A DNA stretch of 64,000 nucleotides from Margaritifera margaritifera (GCA_029931535.1 JAQPZY010001695.1:3166501-3230500), one strand, 5' to 3'. Numbered from the stretch's first letter, positions 1 to 13,169 are shown. Translations and numbers: made by a program. Notes: generated by a model not told the origin, from the sequence alone.

Positions 1-2040
1 ATATATCCTACTATTCATTAGTAACTTGTCCGGTTATGACAGTGATCTATTTATGAAGTCATTTGTAAAAAATGATCCAGATTAATAGGTAAATATCATG
101 CCGAATAGCGACGAGAAGTAGATCTAATTCAGCAAGTATTCCATGCTTCATAGATTCATGAAGGAAATAATTTTATATTAAAAAAGATAGTTTTTAGACA
201 GCTTTGTGTTATGGGTCAATCACTAGAGCAGTTGGCTAATAATGTAAACGATGACAAGTTCTTTGAACAATGAAATAATTTCTAAGAAAGGACATTTACC
301 CATATTAATAGATGGGTCGTTGCGATAGATTTGATGAAACATCTATACCACACAAAGAAAAGTTGTACTTACCACTGACGCATTCAAACATATCAAATGA
401 CGATAATCAATATGTGCATGACGTAATGAGACTCTAATAGGAAAACACTCGGAGATCTACATGAATATTATGTAAAGAAAGATACTTTAATCTTGTGTGA
501 CATCTTTGAAGAATTTAGGAATGTATGAGAACTATAAGTTAGACACAGCGCATTATTATAGTGCAACAGGGCTAGCTCGTGATTCGAGTTTAAAGATGTC
601 GGAGTAGAACTTAAAATGTGGATAGACTACGACAACTGAAAGTGTGATTCGCGAATTATATGCAGATAAAGATGGCAAGATAAACAATTACGGAGTGTTG
701 GACGAAACAAAAGCAAAATGCTACAGCATATACTAGATACCACTATTATGTTAGGGTCGCGGATGAGCCCATGCATGACGGAATATAATTTTAGATGGCC
801 AAATGATCAAAAAATTAGATGGGGGAAAGACAATCTGCTTGACATACCTTATGACACTGTTACGAATCAACAAACCTCGTCACGTTTAGATAATGATAGT
901 GCTACTGGTTGCATATTAGAAGTATATTTGGAGATTGTATCACATCTCCATGATAATTTTGATGGCTAACCTCTAGCTCTGGGGAAAACAAAAACCTGTA
1001 CCAGAAGAAGATAATTTATCTCCGTTGCAAAAAAGATTGACTGATGATTACAAGGGTCCAACAGCAACTGCACCATAGCAATTGTGCACATTGGAAAACA
1101 AACATATGCATGTGATACATTACATAAACTTTAAACTATATGTTTAGTTAGGACTAAAACTGAAAAAGATACACACAGTTGTCTTGTCTGAACAATAACC
1201 TTAGCTGAAATTCCACATAGAACTGAATACAAGTTTGAGACAAACAACTAACAATGATGACAAGAAAGACTTTTTCAAATTGATGAATAAAGCTGTACTC
1301 GAAAAACAGATTGTAAATTTAACAAAAAGAAAAAGTGTTAAAATATGTATAGATAGAAATATAGTTTACAAATACCAAACATATTATCATTAGCCAGGAG
1401 AACAATTGTTGACGCAGACGTGGTTCTCGTGAGTCTTTGTCACACAGGGACCAAAACGAACCAAACGACGATCGCGATCTGTAATGAATCTATCCAAATG
1501 GTTAATGCACAAATTATATTATAGCAAGTTAATAAACAAATGCAGTGAAAGGATTAAACTACTCAAGGTTGATACATTGACAGAAAACATTTACGGCCAT
1601 ATGAAAGAAAACGTAAATGTTATCGCACGGTGAGTATTTAAAGGACGACGAGTTTGGTTTGCCATAAATGCGTAAAATAATTTTTGGACTTTTCAAAGAT
1701 GATTTAAGTTGTGTTTCTATTAGAGAGTAATGTGGATTGAGATCAAAATCATATTTATTCAACACAGACGGCGATAAAAAATAATATTTGCAGATTAATA
1801 AAAGTAGTGTGATCAGAAATAATTTGAAATTCGAGATGTATAAAGATTGCTTATTCAATCAGAAATAAAATTAAATTATAAAGATTAATTGAATTAGATC
1901 ACACAATTACGAAATGTACCGAATCAAAGGAAACAAGGTAGTATTGTGTATATATGATGACACGCGTTTCATGATTGACAACATGAACACATTACCTTAC
2001 GGACATGTCAGCATCATAAAGGAAATATGTATGTATTGTA
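1..2040 (+). pseudogene. Polinton X protein-primed DNA polymerase B, degraded, cut at the window edge
   Basis: Fragments in shifting frames follow the order of a Maverick/Polinton family-B polymerase. They are the LSGYDSDLFMK motif near 28-60, NRKTLGDLHEYYVKKDTLIL (about 440-500) and DTAHYYSATGLA (about 540-580) of the exonuclease part, GCILEVYLE (915-935), INFKLYV with LKLKKIHTV (about 1125-1180), KKDFFKLMNKAV (about 1265-1300), the palm region near 1500-1620 and a C-terminal TLPYGH at about 1990. The family's D-T-D-S metal-binding motif reads VDTL here, so the active site is lost. Many stops and frameshifts are present. The N-terminal part lies outside the window. In the element the gene would replicate the transposon DNA from a protein primer. 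Confidence 0.82.
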
Positions 2041-2661
2041 CAAGTACCTTGCACTGAAAAAGAACTTCAAGTCCCATTAAAAGTTGTTTTTTTTGTTCAG
2101 TTTCAAAGTATTTACAATTTCTTCTTTCACTTGGTCATCACAAATAAGGTTTCCGTTGCTCTTTTGTTCTTGCTAAAGAGGACGACCAAAAAGCGCTTAG
2201 TTTCTCAAACATTGTAAGTGTGCTATATGAGCCATACTGATAAGTCAAAATTTCTACCACTGTAAACTACTTTGGTTAGGTTAGTTGCCATATTTTGCAC
2301 GTGATCTAAATTCTCACAATGAAAACTCTTCAACAAAGCATTTGTGATTGATATCTACAAATCAGTTACTCTAACCACTTATCCAATTTAGCTTCTTGAT
2401 CCATGCCAATCAATTGTCAATCTTTGAGGTCTCACTTTCTAGTGTAAGACTTGTTTCACAGAAATGTTGGACAGGTGATAACTATGAAATGTCCAAAAGT
2501 CTCTGTATTTAGTCTATATAGAATTGAGTGCAAACAATCATTTACCACAATTAGTCACTCCAAAAATTATCATGTTCTTCCGAATACATTTACTGATGAA
2601 TACAGCGATTGAATTGTGTTGATTGTTTTGGATATTAACGTGACCATGATACACAAAAAAG

Positions 2662-2728
<67 letters not shown>

Positions 2729-3065
2729 AGGAGCTGCATTGGCATTCCTATTCATTTGATAATGGATACCTTGCTATATGTTGGCTAATATAAAGCAGCT
2801 ACCATGCAATCTATCGAGTGTACTTCTCAAATTAAGGCAGATGCAATAATTGTCACCATAAAAAGTGTTAACACTTACGTTACTACTTTGTGTGTGCTTT
2901 TGTTATTCATCAAAGAAATACTTAGTGGCTTCTGTAAAGTGTTGACCCAATTGAAAATCGTGAGAATAAATTACGTTTGACAAGTCTTCTATAGACATCG
3001 AGATTTTTATATTGTCTCCATTTTTTATATAGGGTATAAAACACCCCTTAAACTCATTTTGGGAG
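2041..3065. other. Gap between Polinton X genes with a (TA)n tract
   Basis: No coding signal is recognised. It holds a pure (TA)n tract at about 2662-2726. Confidence 0.5.
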
Positions 3066-3069
3066 AATC

Positions 3070-3850
3070 AGATGACAGGTTTGTCAAAAGCTGTATTGAC
3101 TACTGTGTCTATGATTCTCTAAATATCGATGTAGTCGTAGAAGAAAGCAATTCCATTTTTGTACTTAACATTTACGATGGAGCAATTGCTTCAAAGATAA
3201 TCGTATCGTGCTGCATACAAATATTTTCCAGTTCGTAGTCTTGGTTTCGACCTTCTACAACTTCAGAGGTTTTTGTAAGTGTTTTATATATTTAATCTGA
3301 AATCCTGAGGACTATCGTAATGATACAGAGAACAATGATATATGTGTATTTGGAAATCTAGTGGCATTCTAATTATATTTTGTAATACACGTCACATTGT
3401 ACAGCTTCTGTGCCAGTATTTTGCCCATTACCTGGCCCTCATCTCAACTTTCTTCATTTATCATGCATTATACCTGTTCAATCCTGTATATCTTAACGAT
3501 ACAGCAACTACAAATCTTTGTATTTCGTGATAATGGTGTAGTCATTTAACTTGAAACTACCTTCGGATCCGTATAATGTGATGTCTTTCATAAGTATTCT
3601 ACAGAGATTGTTTACCACTGCATTGCAAGCATTTCATTTCACCTTCATATCACACGACAAGAAGAAACTACCTAAATTCTGTAAAGTTGGTTCATGTTTA
3701 ATGCTTCTTGGGGTATATATGACACAATGATATTTTGATTTAGATATGTTTAGATATGTAACTACATGCGGTATCATTTCCTGCTTGTTTGCAGTTATGT
3801 ATTTACTGGATGTAGACATGTTATTACCTATTTAGAGAAAAGAAATCAAA
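3070..3850 (-). pseudogene. Polinton X virion-type gene remnant
   Basis: The minus strand keeps readable pieces such as LGSFFLSCDMKVKG (about 3625-3670) and, near 3090-3225, NVKYKNGIAFFYDY. The same gene is found in Polinton Y at 11310-11830 (PGSFFVLFDINVKGD), so the pieces are ancestral coding sequence. Its position beside other structural-type genes suggests a virion protein; the exact family is not recognised. Confidence 0.5.
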
Positions 3851-3899
3851 GTCCGCGACTTCATCAAACGATATCTTTGCGAATTATTTACTACAAAAG

Positions 3900-4140
3900 C
3901 GACCGTAAGTACGGTCTTTTTTTTCATAACATCTTTTAAGTAATATACACACTAACACCAATTGCAAACTGTAATGAATATCCACTCGTATTTTCCTCGA
4001 TCATCAGAATGATGGTAGATATGGTTCAGGTTTGGCTGCCGTGGTTCTTAAAATTTTGCTTCATGTTTTTGTGCAAGTAAACGCATACAGAGAAAAGGCA
4101 TCGTCCAGGTTGTGTAAGTACTGATAGACCAAACCTTGTT
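3900..4140 (-). pseudogene. C-terminal remnant of a conserved Polinton protein
   Basis: The minus strand reads NFKNHGSQT and STIILMIEENTSGY, and the equivalent place in Polinton Y (12000-12130) has matching text, so a conserved gene end is likely. In both, it precedes the LGSFF-type gene. Heavily degraded. Confidence 0.4.
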
Positions 4141-4559
4141 TTCTCTAACTTGCATATTAATTTAATTATATGAAATACTTTATTTTAAAAACGAAAAAAG
4201 GGGGAAAAAAAGGATTTTAAAAAAACCCAGTTATTGAGTATAGTTGAATCCAAAACTTCCAACTAACTTATGTGGGATAGTTTCAGAATTAATATCGTCT
4301 TACAATCAGTTTGTATATCATCTCTATTCATGTGGTGATTCTATAATAGATTCTCCTGATTGTGTACAATGCTCGAATCATAAATCAATGCACATCCTTG
4401 GATTAATTGAGTTTTATCATCAAACTCTTTTTGCTCGTATCGATTTCCTCTTTTAATTCATTCATTCTAACGTGAAATGAAAAACGCTGTGTGCCCTCTA
4501 CCGTATTCAATTTAGTTTTGAATGTCTCAATGTTATCGCTTATTTAGGTTTTAACTGCA

Positions 4560-5190
4560 TCAATTCTACTATAAAAAATGTATGTATCCATTTCATTTTT
4601 GAATGCATCCGTATCTGTTGTAGACCTTTGCTCCAAATCAGTTAAATCTTTTTTTAAACGTTTCATTCTTTTCTCTATATTGTCAATACACACTCATGTT
4701 ATTGACCATTTCAATGATCAACATATGCTTTTGTGTCTGGTGTAAATTGTTCAACATGAGCGTGTAATTGTTGTATATTTTGGTGAATGTAGCATCTTTT
4801 ATCATCTTCATCTTATCACATAAATCTGTAATATATACATTGGAAGTGGGTTACATAGATCTAACTGTGCTTTCATTCATATTCATTTTGTTTTTACGTC
4901 CTCTTTAGTTTTGGTTAACTCTGTTCAATTTTTCTTTTCCTGAAACTCTGACATTATATTAGTGCTAGTTGTCATCTTGTTGTTCAGGTTAGTAATTTCT
5001 GTGTTAAGATCATTCATTACCTTTTTAATCTCTGATCGTTTTGTTGGATTCAAGCCGACATTGTAAAGAAGTGTATTTTCCATGAGATTTCTTTTTGTTT
5101 TACCGATATGAACTCTTGCTCTTACTGATTGTAGGTCTTGAATGGCATTAAGGCAATTTTCTGAATCTATATCTGCTCAATTCATATGCA
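4560..5190 (-). pseudogene. Polinton X coiled-coil protein remnant
   Basis: Minus-strand text is rich in Lys, Glu, Asn and Leu with heptad-like spacing, for example VMNDLNTEITNLNNKM near 4980-5030 and MKRLKKDLTDLEQRS near 4620-4670. A clear homologue lies at 31620-32100 and another of the same kind at 13170-13760. Stops break all copies. Confidence 0.55.
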
Positions 5191-5225
5191 TCTGATAACG
5201 CTTTTTTTATTCTCGCAAGCTGACA

Positions 5226-5870
5226 AGCGGACTGGACAAGGCGCGAGCGAATGATAGAACGCTCGGTTGCAATTACTTTTCATCGACACTCAGACAGACG
5301 TGGCTCCGGAGTTACCCGGAGTTACAATATACCTTTGTGCCATATTTATGTTGTGAAAAATGTTTCAACCTATTTTGCGCTCTAATCAGTGAATAAGAGA
5401 TTAGAATTTGGATCGAGGGAACTTGGGGTATTGTTTATTTTTTTTTTAAAATATGAGTGTTCCACTGACTTGAGGTAATTTTGAAGTAGTGAATAAATTG
5501 ACAGTGCAGGTATTTGAAATTTTTGGGTTTTTGTCGATGCATTTAAATTTACTCATAGGCGAGATATTACTCCAAAATTCTAATTTTGCAAGTATTACAA
5601 CACTCAGTTTATTCAGTACTGTTTTTTGCATCTGATGCGTTTTGCGTTATTGAACTCTTTTTCTTTGTTCTTAGATTTCACATGCCGTTCAATTATGTAA
5701 ATAGTTCATGTTTTATCTAAGCTTTGTGGTGTTACATGTTTATTTTGTCTTTGTAAGTTGCTCCTTCTTCTTCTGAAGATCTTGATTAGGTCGAAACGTT
5801 GAGATCCTGTTTTGTAACAACGCCTTTATCAATATTTTGCATGAATACACACACACACATCACTCTAAGA
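5226..5870 (+). repeat. Dispersed repeat with a hammerhead-like 3' motif, copy 1
   Basis: It aligns with 35405-36030. It starts in a GC-richer palindromic stretch (GAGCGAATGATAGAACGCTC), runs through T-rich DNA and ends in CTGAAGATC-TTGATTA-GGTC-GAAACG (5773-5797), a stem-loop flanked by CTGA and GAAAC. Such ends are known from Penelope-like elements, some of which carry hammerhead ribozymes. The core here is incomplete, so activity is doubtful. Confidence 0.5.
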
Positions 5871-5950
5871 GGCCATATGAAATGAAATGCTATTTAATTT
5901 GCATTCTATTATTTTTACGCCTAGTCCATAATTCAAAGACCATGACTTGC

Positions 5951-6052
5951 AGGTTGACGAATTTTCATCTTGACTTTTCCATGTACCTGGTATTGTAATT
6001 TAATCTGAAATGGTAGACGATATGGAAGGAGCGGTCATCGTGGTAGTAATAA
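5951..6052 (-). pseudogene. Dead copy of the linker exon
   Basis: This aligns over its full 102 nt with the intact exon at 36380-36481 (shared acceptor TCCACAG and ITTTM start). A TAA interrupts the frame in the middle and the donor GT has become GC. It is part of the left copy of the segmental duplication. Confidence 0.75.
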
Positions 6053-6059
6053 CTGTGGA

Positions 6060-6925
6060 AGACACAAACAATTTGCTTCACTTGCAGCCACGAATAGGTG
6101 GTGCTGGGGTGCTCTCAAGCCCCACAGTTCTGTTATCAAGTCTATCATTGTTATGTTCACTGGATCATATTTCATTTCAATTGAAGGGAAATCAGTTATT
6201 TTAATTATTGCCAATATTTTGAAATTTAAACTGTAAATTTATCATCATGTTGATTTCTTGATTTTCAGTTCATTCAAGACACATTTTAATATAATGCATC
6301 ACTTTAATAATATTAAAATCTATTAATGCACACAGTGCTATAGCATTATTTTAGAATCTATTAGTCTATTCAGTAGCACGGAAGAAATAAGCCAATGCAT
6401 ATAAATTTATCACTGTATTAAATTTGAAGGCGTTCAATATTATATGCTAACTCACTTCTGAAGACAGCATTGTTCTTTCGAGAAATGTCTTAATAGTTTT
6501 GGTTAAATTATTATCTTTAAAACATCCCAAATTCTTCTGGAGTATATCATGTAACAAAACAATCAAAATTTTAAACTTTAACCTATTTTGAATGATGATT
6601 GGGATATGGCAGGATATTGTCACACGTCTCTCATTCCAATAAGCAAAATCTGTCTACTTTTTGCTATATTGAAGATAGCGTGGCTTTGTAACTGTCTGAC
6701 GTACATAGACCAGAATAAACGATTCGATCAGGCACTTTTCAGCTATAAATATTTACTATTTATCTTAGCAGAAAAGACCATATTCTTAACATGATACTTC
6801 TTTTCAGAAGCGTATAATGCGTTTGTTTACATATATTTAACTGGGTCATCCACACCTAGACATCCACACCCAGACTAGATTCGAGAACATTTCCTACAAA
6901 AATACTAAATGCTAAAGCATCACTT
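6060..6925. other. Intron-derived DNA between dead exons
   Basis: Aligns along its length with 36490-37390, the intron between the linker and MAM 2 exons. No further feature is seen. Confidence 0.6.
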
Positions 6926-6927
6926 CC

Positions 6928-7265
6928 CTGGACATGGTTCGAAAATAAGTGAAATGTCGTCCAGACGGATATACCTACTCTTCACAAAGGCTCAAAACTG
7001 AATCGTATACTTTTCATAAATTTTTCCGATCTTTAAAAATGCATTTTTCCATCCGCCATAAGCGTTTTCGTGTAACTTTCCAAGGGTTGAATTTTCTTGG
7101 TTCAACAACAGTGAAAAAATCAAAATATTCTTTTCATGACCGGACATGTTATAGGAAAATGCTAAACAGCTTGATTTGTTTACGGGATCTACTTCCGATC
7201 AAGTAACATAGCTTTGGTACTTGCGTTTTCGTTGTCTCCATTCATCACAATGTATCTTTGATAAT
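6928..7265 (-). pseudogene. Dead copy of the MAM 2 C-terminal exon
   Basis: 338 nt align with the 339-nt intact exon at 37395-37733. There is a one-base deletion after the KAMLL stretch, a later in-frame TGA in place of a Leu codon, and the donor GT is changed to GG. The start (RYIVMNGDNEN) and the end (FEPCPG) are still readable. Confidence 0.82.
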
Positions 7266-7349
7266 CTACAATATAATAAATCAGCTTTATTTATATATGT
7301 ATGAAGTACAAGAAAAATAATTAGAATTAGGTACAGGTGACAGAAGTGA

Positions 7350-7352
<3 letters not shown>

Positions 7353-7429
<77 letters not shown>
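7353..7429. repeat. (AG)n microsatellite
   Basis: An uninterrupted AG tract. The matching tract in the right copy is 37815-37875, so the locus predates the duplication. Confidence 0.95.
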
Positions 7430-7430
<1 letters not shown>

Positions 7431-9115
7431 GGACACGACCTGTACCACTAATTTAAGAATGAACATGTTTTGTACACAACAAGTAAAATTAAATGGAAAG
7501 AAGGAATACCAGGATAAACCAACTTTGTAGAGACTGGTCATTTTGGAAGCAGCATCATTGGAGAAGACTGAAAGCTCATTTATACGTTCTAGAAGAATTT
7601 TATGCTTGCATATTTAAGTGTTTATGTGGTACAAGGGATATAGATTTTTCCAACGGAATGTTAAAACTAAAGAGACATAAAACATGAACGGGAAAATGCA
7701 GGATACATTCAAAATAATACAGAAAGAATGATATCAGAAACTAGAGCGAAATACTATGCCGATGTCAAACAATAACAACAACAGCAACAAAACATATAAA
7801 GAGCCAAATACAGGAGTCAAATATGTTATAGTATACGATCTGGTTGATTTATTCGAGTGATCTCTCGACCGCATTATTTCCGCGCTTGAGATTTTTACGC
7901 TTACTCTTCAGGTACATTAGAAACTAAAGACTGTTTTACGCTGCAATTAGCATGATAACCAGCCTGCATTCTTTGCCTATTTCGTCAGTCACATTTCCAA
8001 GCTGGCATAAAAAATGTCGACAACAGGACTCAGACTAAAAGGATCTGCATTATTAGTTGAGTACAACAAATATAAGCTACTTTTTCTGCTTTGTCGGCAA
8101 AATAAGATATAATTCTCTGCTAAGTCTATATAAAGCACGCTTCCAATAGGTTGACCTACATTTTGCATGCCAGTTTATACGAGGGTGTGCCAGTATTGTA
8201 TAATGACATGGCCATTTTTGTAGGCCTGTACAAGGTCGGTGCGTGCATGGATACGTTTAATTTTAGGCGTTGAGATTTACAGTTTTTCACCATTTCCATA
8301 GCTGAGGACGATTGCATTTATATACATGCTATTCAATACGTGTAAAGTCGGGACGTTTCGACACTAAGCTTGTGCAGCGTAATAAAAAAACTCCATACCT
8401 TCAAGAAGGTTATCACATAAGTACACTCCCTGCTAACTTTGACACCTGGAAATGAGGAACCAACAATGACTCCCGAAGAATTAATATTGTTAATCTTTAA
8501 CATTGCGGCATATGGAGTCTACATTACAGAGCCATGTTCTTGGGCATATTTGATACGAAACTGAGAAAAGTTTAGCCCTAGAAAAGCGGAATATGGTGTA
8601 ACGTTAGAAAATCAATATTCTTCCTTTTTTACATTACAGCCAATGAGAATTACACGCCATATACAACAAACAGGTCTGACCCTTGTCGTCGAAGGTGTCG
8701 AAGATACAACAGCTGATAAGTGACCATATATAACTAATCGGACAATACCAAGAGTTAAGTGCGATTTTGTACATATTGTGGTATAGATTAAAATTGACTT
8801 ATATGTTTACTTTTCAGGAGTTATGGATGCTCTTAAGCATACACACAGAGACACCTACTGATACAGGATACCTGCTTAGAGTGAACATCTGTTCATAATG
8901 GGCACCAGTTTAGCGTGCAGACGGACAAAATTAAATTATGAATGGCAAAATGATTGATATATGCAAATTACTTTAATCATTCTATACATATTTTTTTCTT
9001 TGCACTTGCCAACATTTTTTTTCATTCTTGGTATCTTTGCATAAATTTGCCAACAATACATCCTTTTTCTTTCTGTTCATCCAACACAACGTTTAAATAG
9101 TGAAACAAATATTGA
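7430..9115. other. Intron-derived DNA; 8170-9060 absent from the right copy
   Basis: 7880-8165 is related to 37880-38042. From about 8170 to 9060 there is no partner in the right copy, so it is either an insertion here or a deletion there. No terminal repeats or coding motif are recognised. Confidence 0.4.
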
Positions 9116-9122
9116 AATATTT

Positions 9123-11310
9123 TTGTTCAAACAAATCAATGATGAAGGAGTCTCTATTCGATTTACCAATTCCAAACCATGTGAGAACAAAATTGAAAGT
9201 CTTCAATACTTGTCGCAAATAGAAAAGAATTACAATTTAAACAAAATTATCACTAAAATGCTTAGAAATTCATTTACGAGAACTGTAAATAAGTACAGAT
9301 ATTATGGTGGCAACAATCAAGATTTGTATTAATGTTTCAATGCTATTCAAGTGAACTTAAAGAAAATTCTTATTAGAAAAATTAGGCAGGTTGGCTGTGT
9401 TAAAATACGTCTAGACTTGACGACGAAACTTATGAAGACACCCACTAAGGAGGGAAAGTTCAGTACAGAGAATTTTAGCATAGAACGAGAAATATGGACA
9501 TAATCAACAGAGGAGAAATGGATAATGTCACTGAACGTTTATTTGATATTTTACATACCAAATTTGGACCTGAAACAAGCGCAGGTAGAAGATGGATGTT
9601 TAAATGAATTGAATATTAAGCAGCAATGCTTGTCTCACAGGACAACGAGGATAGCGCATTTGTTTCTTTATTCGACATTGTCGCTTCGTGACAAGGCTCA
9701 TCCTAGTGGGGCAAAGACGGACCTCTCTGTCCGAGACGATACCAATTACATTAAATCAGATAGATTAACTGAAACAAAGAAAGTAAGACACACTGTCGTG
9801 TTGATCATTTTCAGTTCAAGTGATTCCAACAAGTACAAGAACGATGGGTACCATTACTTTGGAGTACAATATTTATAAAAATTGGTGCAATCACAAATAA
9901 GCAAGCATCATAAACGTTATCAGAACGCACGTGCCTGAAAATGGATTAATGCAAAATATTGTAAACTGTCAAAAATAATTAAACTCTTCGTGCGTTATTT
10001 GTTTTGATTTTGAACGTAACATAGTGATGTATACAAACAGTCCGCGCTGCACGCCAAAAAACTGTAATAGTGCTATGCATCAAACAGATATATCATGAAC
10101 AAATGCAACAGATAAACACATTTCTTCTGGGTTTTGTATATACTTCAAGTTACTTCATACATGTTACCAACGAATCATTTACAGTGACACTGACTGCACC
10201 CTGATGTTTTACAAATGGTTGGGTAGGATCGTAAAAATACAACACGACGAATTATGGTTGAAAAATGCAAAAACACTGTTTTTTACAGATGAAGATGAGA
10301 AACATTTAACTCACCTAACATTTGTCACATCAGTGTGGAAAACATAGAAGACATTAAAGTTCGTAACAGCGACCATTTAACCGGTAAATATAGAGATTCT
10401 GCCAATAAAGATAGCAACTTACATTTAAAATATCCAAAATTCATCCCTTTATTCATTCTTAACTTGTTTGGGTATCATATCAAAACGATTGTTAAGAATG
10501 ATCCAGAGAATGTAATAATGATGAACGACGAGAAAATATATTAAATCCAACATTTTCATAGCTGATAGATTCATTAACTATGAGAAGGAAATAGCAGTTT
10601 AAAAAACGATTAGATTTGTAAATTGCTTTCGATTCACGAGCCAATCTCTAGAACAGGTGGTTAAGAATTTAAACAATGACAAGTTTGTTGAGACAATGAA
10701 ACATTGTGGTGCATAAGGCAATACATATTTGAGAAAATAGGAATACGAAATACTTTGATAGCTTCAAAAAGTTTAATGAAACAGCTATGAGAGCCACATA
10801 AAGTTGTATTCAAGTCTAAATGATTCACGCATTATTCAGTGACGATTACTAGTATATACATGATGTAATATCACACTTCAGCCTTCAAACATTAAGCAAT
10901 CTGCACTACTAAAAAATACTTTAATGCTGTGTGGCATCTTCGAAAAATTGAGGAATGTCTGTACGAAGTAACACAAACTTGACTCAGCACATTATTAGAG
11001 CAGACCCAGTGTAGCTCATATATCGTTAATATAATATAAAAATCGGTTATTGAATTAGAACTTTTACAGATTATGACATGTTTCTGACGAACGAGACGAG
11101 TATTTGTGGTGGACAGTATATCACACAGGTACACAAAAGCAAATAAAGAATTCCATGGAGACATAGATGGTAAGATAAAAGATGATGGTGAGTACGAAAG
11201 GTCAAGCTCACTCGTCATGTGCCTAAAGTTCAATAATTTATATGACAGAACCATGAGTAAATACATTTTTGCACCTTATGAAAACATCCTTTGCAAGAAT
11301 CAAAAGTAGG
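9123..11310 (+). pseudogene. Polinton Y DNA polymerase B, left copy, N-terminal two thirds
   Basis: Ordered family-B polymerase fragments: an N-terminal region at 9123-9880 including KIRLDLTTKLMKTPTKEGKF and DDGTHYFGVQ-like text (written DGYHYFGVQYL here); the zinc-finger/exonuclease part at 10330-10530 (KVRNSDHLTGKYRD, YPKFIPLF), where the first CxxC has become C-H-I-S; and 10900-11290 with HRYTKANKEFHGD and NNLYDRTMSKYIFAPYEN. The C-terminal third with the palm is missing, and minus-strand genes follow directly, so an internal deletion is likely. Multiple frameshifts. Confidence 0.8.
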
Positions 11311-11830
11311 GTTCGTTAAAGCTGTATTAGCTGCTGTGTCGATGATTCGTTCTCTGGTGATGCAATCGTAGAAGAAATAAATCTCATTTCTATATGTGTC
11401 ATTTACCGATTGAGCAATTAACTCAGATATAATCGTACCGTGCCGTAAGCAAATGTCTGCCAGTTGCTACAGTTTTGATTGCCAGGGACCCAGTGGAAAA
11501 TCTGTACAACTTCATTAAAAGTATTTTGCGTATTAACAGCTCCTGATCTCAACTTTCTCGATATGTCACTCATGATGCCGTATTCTATTTGTTCCAACAG
11601 ATACAGATAACCACAAATCTTTGTATCCCATTAACATATGGTGGTCATTTAATTTGAAAAGAACATACTCTTTTGTATCTGTTTTAAGATACGCTGAAGT
11701 CGTCAATTAATTACAGCTGCATTGTTAGCATCTCCTTTCACATTTATATCAAACAAGACGAAGAAACTACCAGGTTCAGACATATTAATTGGGCTTAGCT
11801 TTCGTATGGAAACTTGTAATTTTGTTTTAG
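11310..11830 (-). pseudogene. Polinton Y virion-type gene remnant (partner of 3070-3850)
   Basis: Readable minus-strand pieces are PGSFFVLFDINVKGDANNAA (about 11735-11795), YVNGIQRFVVICI (about 11600-11650) and WVPGNQNCSNWQTFAYGTVR (about 11435-11500). The protein type is not firmly recognised; it looks like a beta-rich structural protein. Broken by stops. Confidence 0.5.
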
Positions 11831-11989
11831 TTCAAACCTGATTTTGGTTTGTGTAATACAAGATATGTTTGACTGATGTATTTAACTCTTTTACTTCTTG
11901 CTGGGAGTTATACACTTACCATAGTATACTTTTTTTTCTGAAGAAGGAAATAATACCTATAGAAACTTCGTATACTTAATTGGTACGAT

Positions 11990-12444
11990 ACAAAGCACGA
12001 TCAAACAACCTTGTAAGAAACAATCATTCTAACGCCCATCACAAGTATAATGAAAATATATTCGAATTGTGCTTGATTATCAGAGGGTTGGTAGAAATAG
12101 TTAAGTTTTGGTTGCTTTGTTTTTCAAGTTTAACCTTACCGTCAGGATAGCTCACATCATTTCGGCAGCATCACTATGAGTAGACGCATATAGAGATAAA
12201 GCGTCGACCAAGTTGTTTAGGGGCCGAGTCACCAAACCTAATTCTCTCCATCTTTGATTTATTTAGTCAAGTGTCTTTGTTTTGTTTATATCAAATTCTG
12301 CAGTTTTTTACCTTCTGGTACTCCTATGTTATTTCTCTCTTCATCAGCTTCATTATGATGAAATCACTTGAATAGATAGTTGATCCCTGTAACTTCTAGG
12401 CGGTTAGCTATTGCCCCTCCAACCAAAACAGCTACTGTAACCAT
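11990..12444 (-). pseudogene. Conserved Polinton small protein (VxGGAxxNxxxxTGxNYLF type)
   Basis: The ATG at plus 12442-12444 opens MVTVAVLVGGAIANRLEV followed by TGINYLF and then DEERNN after a stop. Further down are PKLNYFYQPSDNQAQFEYIF and a hydrophobic FIILVMG. This series (hydrophobic start with N-x-x-x-x-T-G-x-N-Y-L-F, D-E-E-R, later F-Y-x-P-S-D) is what I know from a protein repeatedly found in metazoan Polintons. Its function is unknown; a membrane or core virion role is possible. Broken here. Confidence 0.55.
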
Positions 12445-13165
12445 TTATTGTTCTGAAAAGATGAAGAAAGTCAGCGCGAAAGGCATACGCCATTCTTGTA
12501 GTTGTTGTGCGTAGGGTCGTAGTGGCGTCCTCGTAGAGATGATTCGATATTTATGAGTAACAATGTTTGATACAGCTGCCAATTAATGTCTTCCTGAGTA
12601 TATCACTTAGACTGTAATATGAAGATGATATTTTTTGTGTTGTGTTTGAAAAAATAGAAAATATTGTTTACTTCAGCAAAAGATGCCTCTGATTCCTTTA
12701 TGCTGTACATATCAGATTATTTTTGTGGATTGGCTGTGCATACATACAGCTTGTTGTTTACATCTAATCCAGTATAACAGTGCATGTAAATTATGTCAGA
12801 TTTAGGTTAAATATGTAAATTCACAAAGTTTGTATATAAAGCCTGACCTTTGTGTTTCAATGACATATTTTTGCAAATTACCTATTGCGTGTAACATACA
12901 ATTAACAAAACGTGATCGAACATAGTTAAGTCTATAAGTTTCAAGCCAGTTTTGAGGTGTTTCACGGACTTTAAAAGTCCCAGCGAATCCTTCGTTGTTT
13001 GATAGTCATAATGAGATTCAAGACTAGATACCTTTACCAGTTTCTAAAGACTGACTTTTTCTACAACATTTAATTCGGTGCCATCAGGATTCTCCTGATT
13101 CGGTAATGCTAAACTCGTAAAGCAAGATACATCCAGGCATTATTTTTTTTATCAAGTCGCCTTTT
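12445..13165. other. Unassigned Polinton Y interior
   Basis: Between the small protein and the coiled-coil remnant. I could not assign a frame. Confidence 0.35.
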
Positions 13166-13169
13166 TGTT

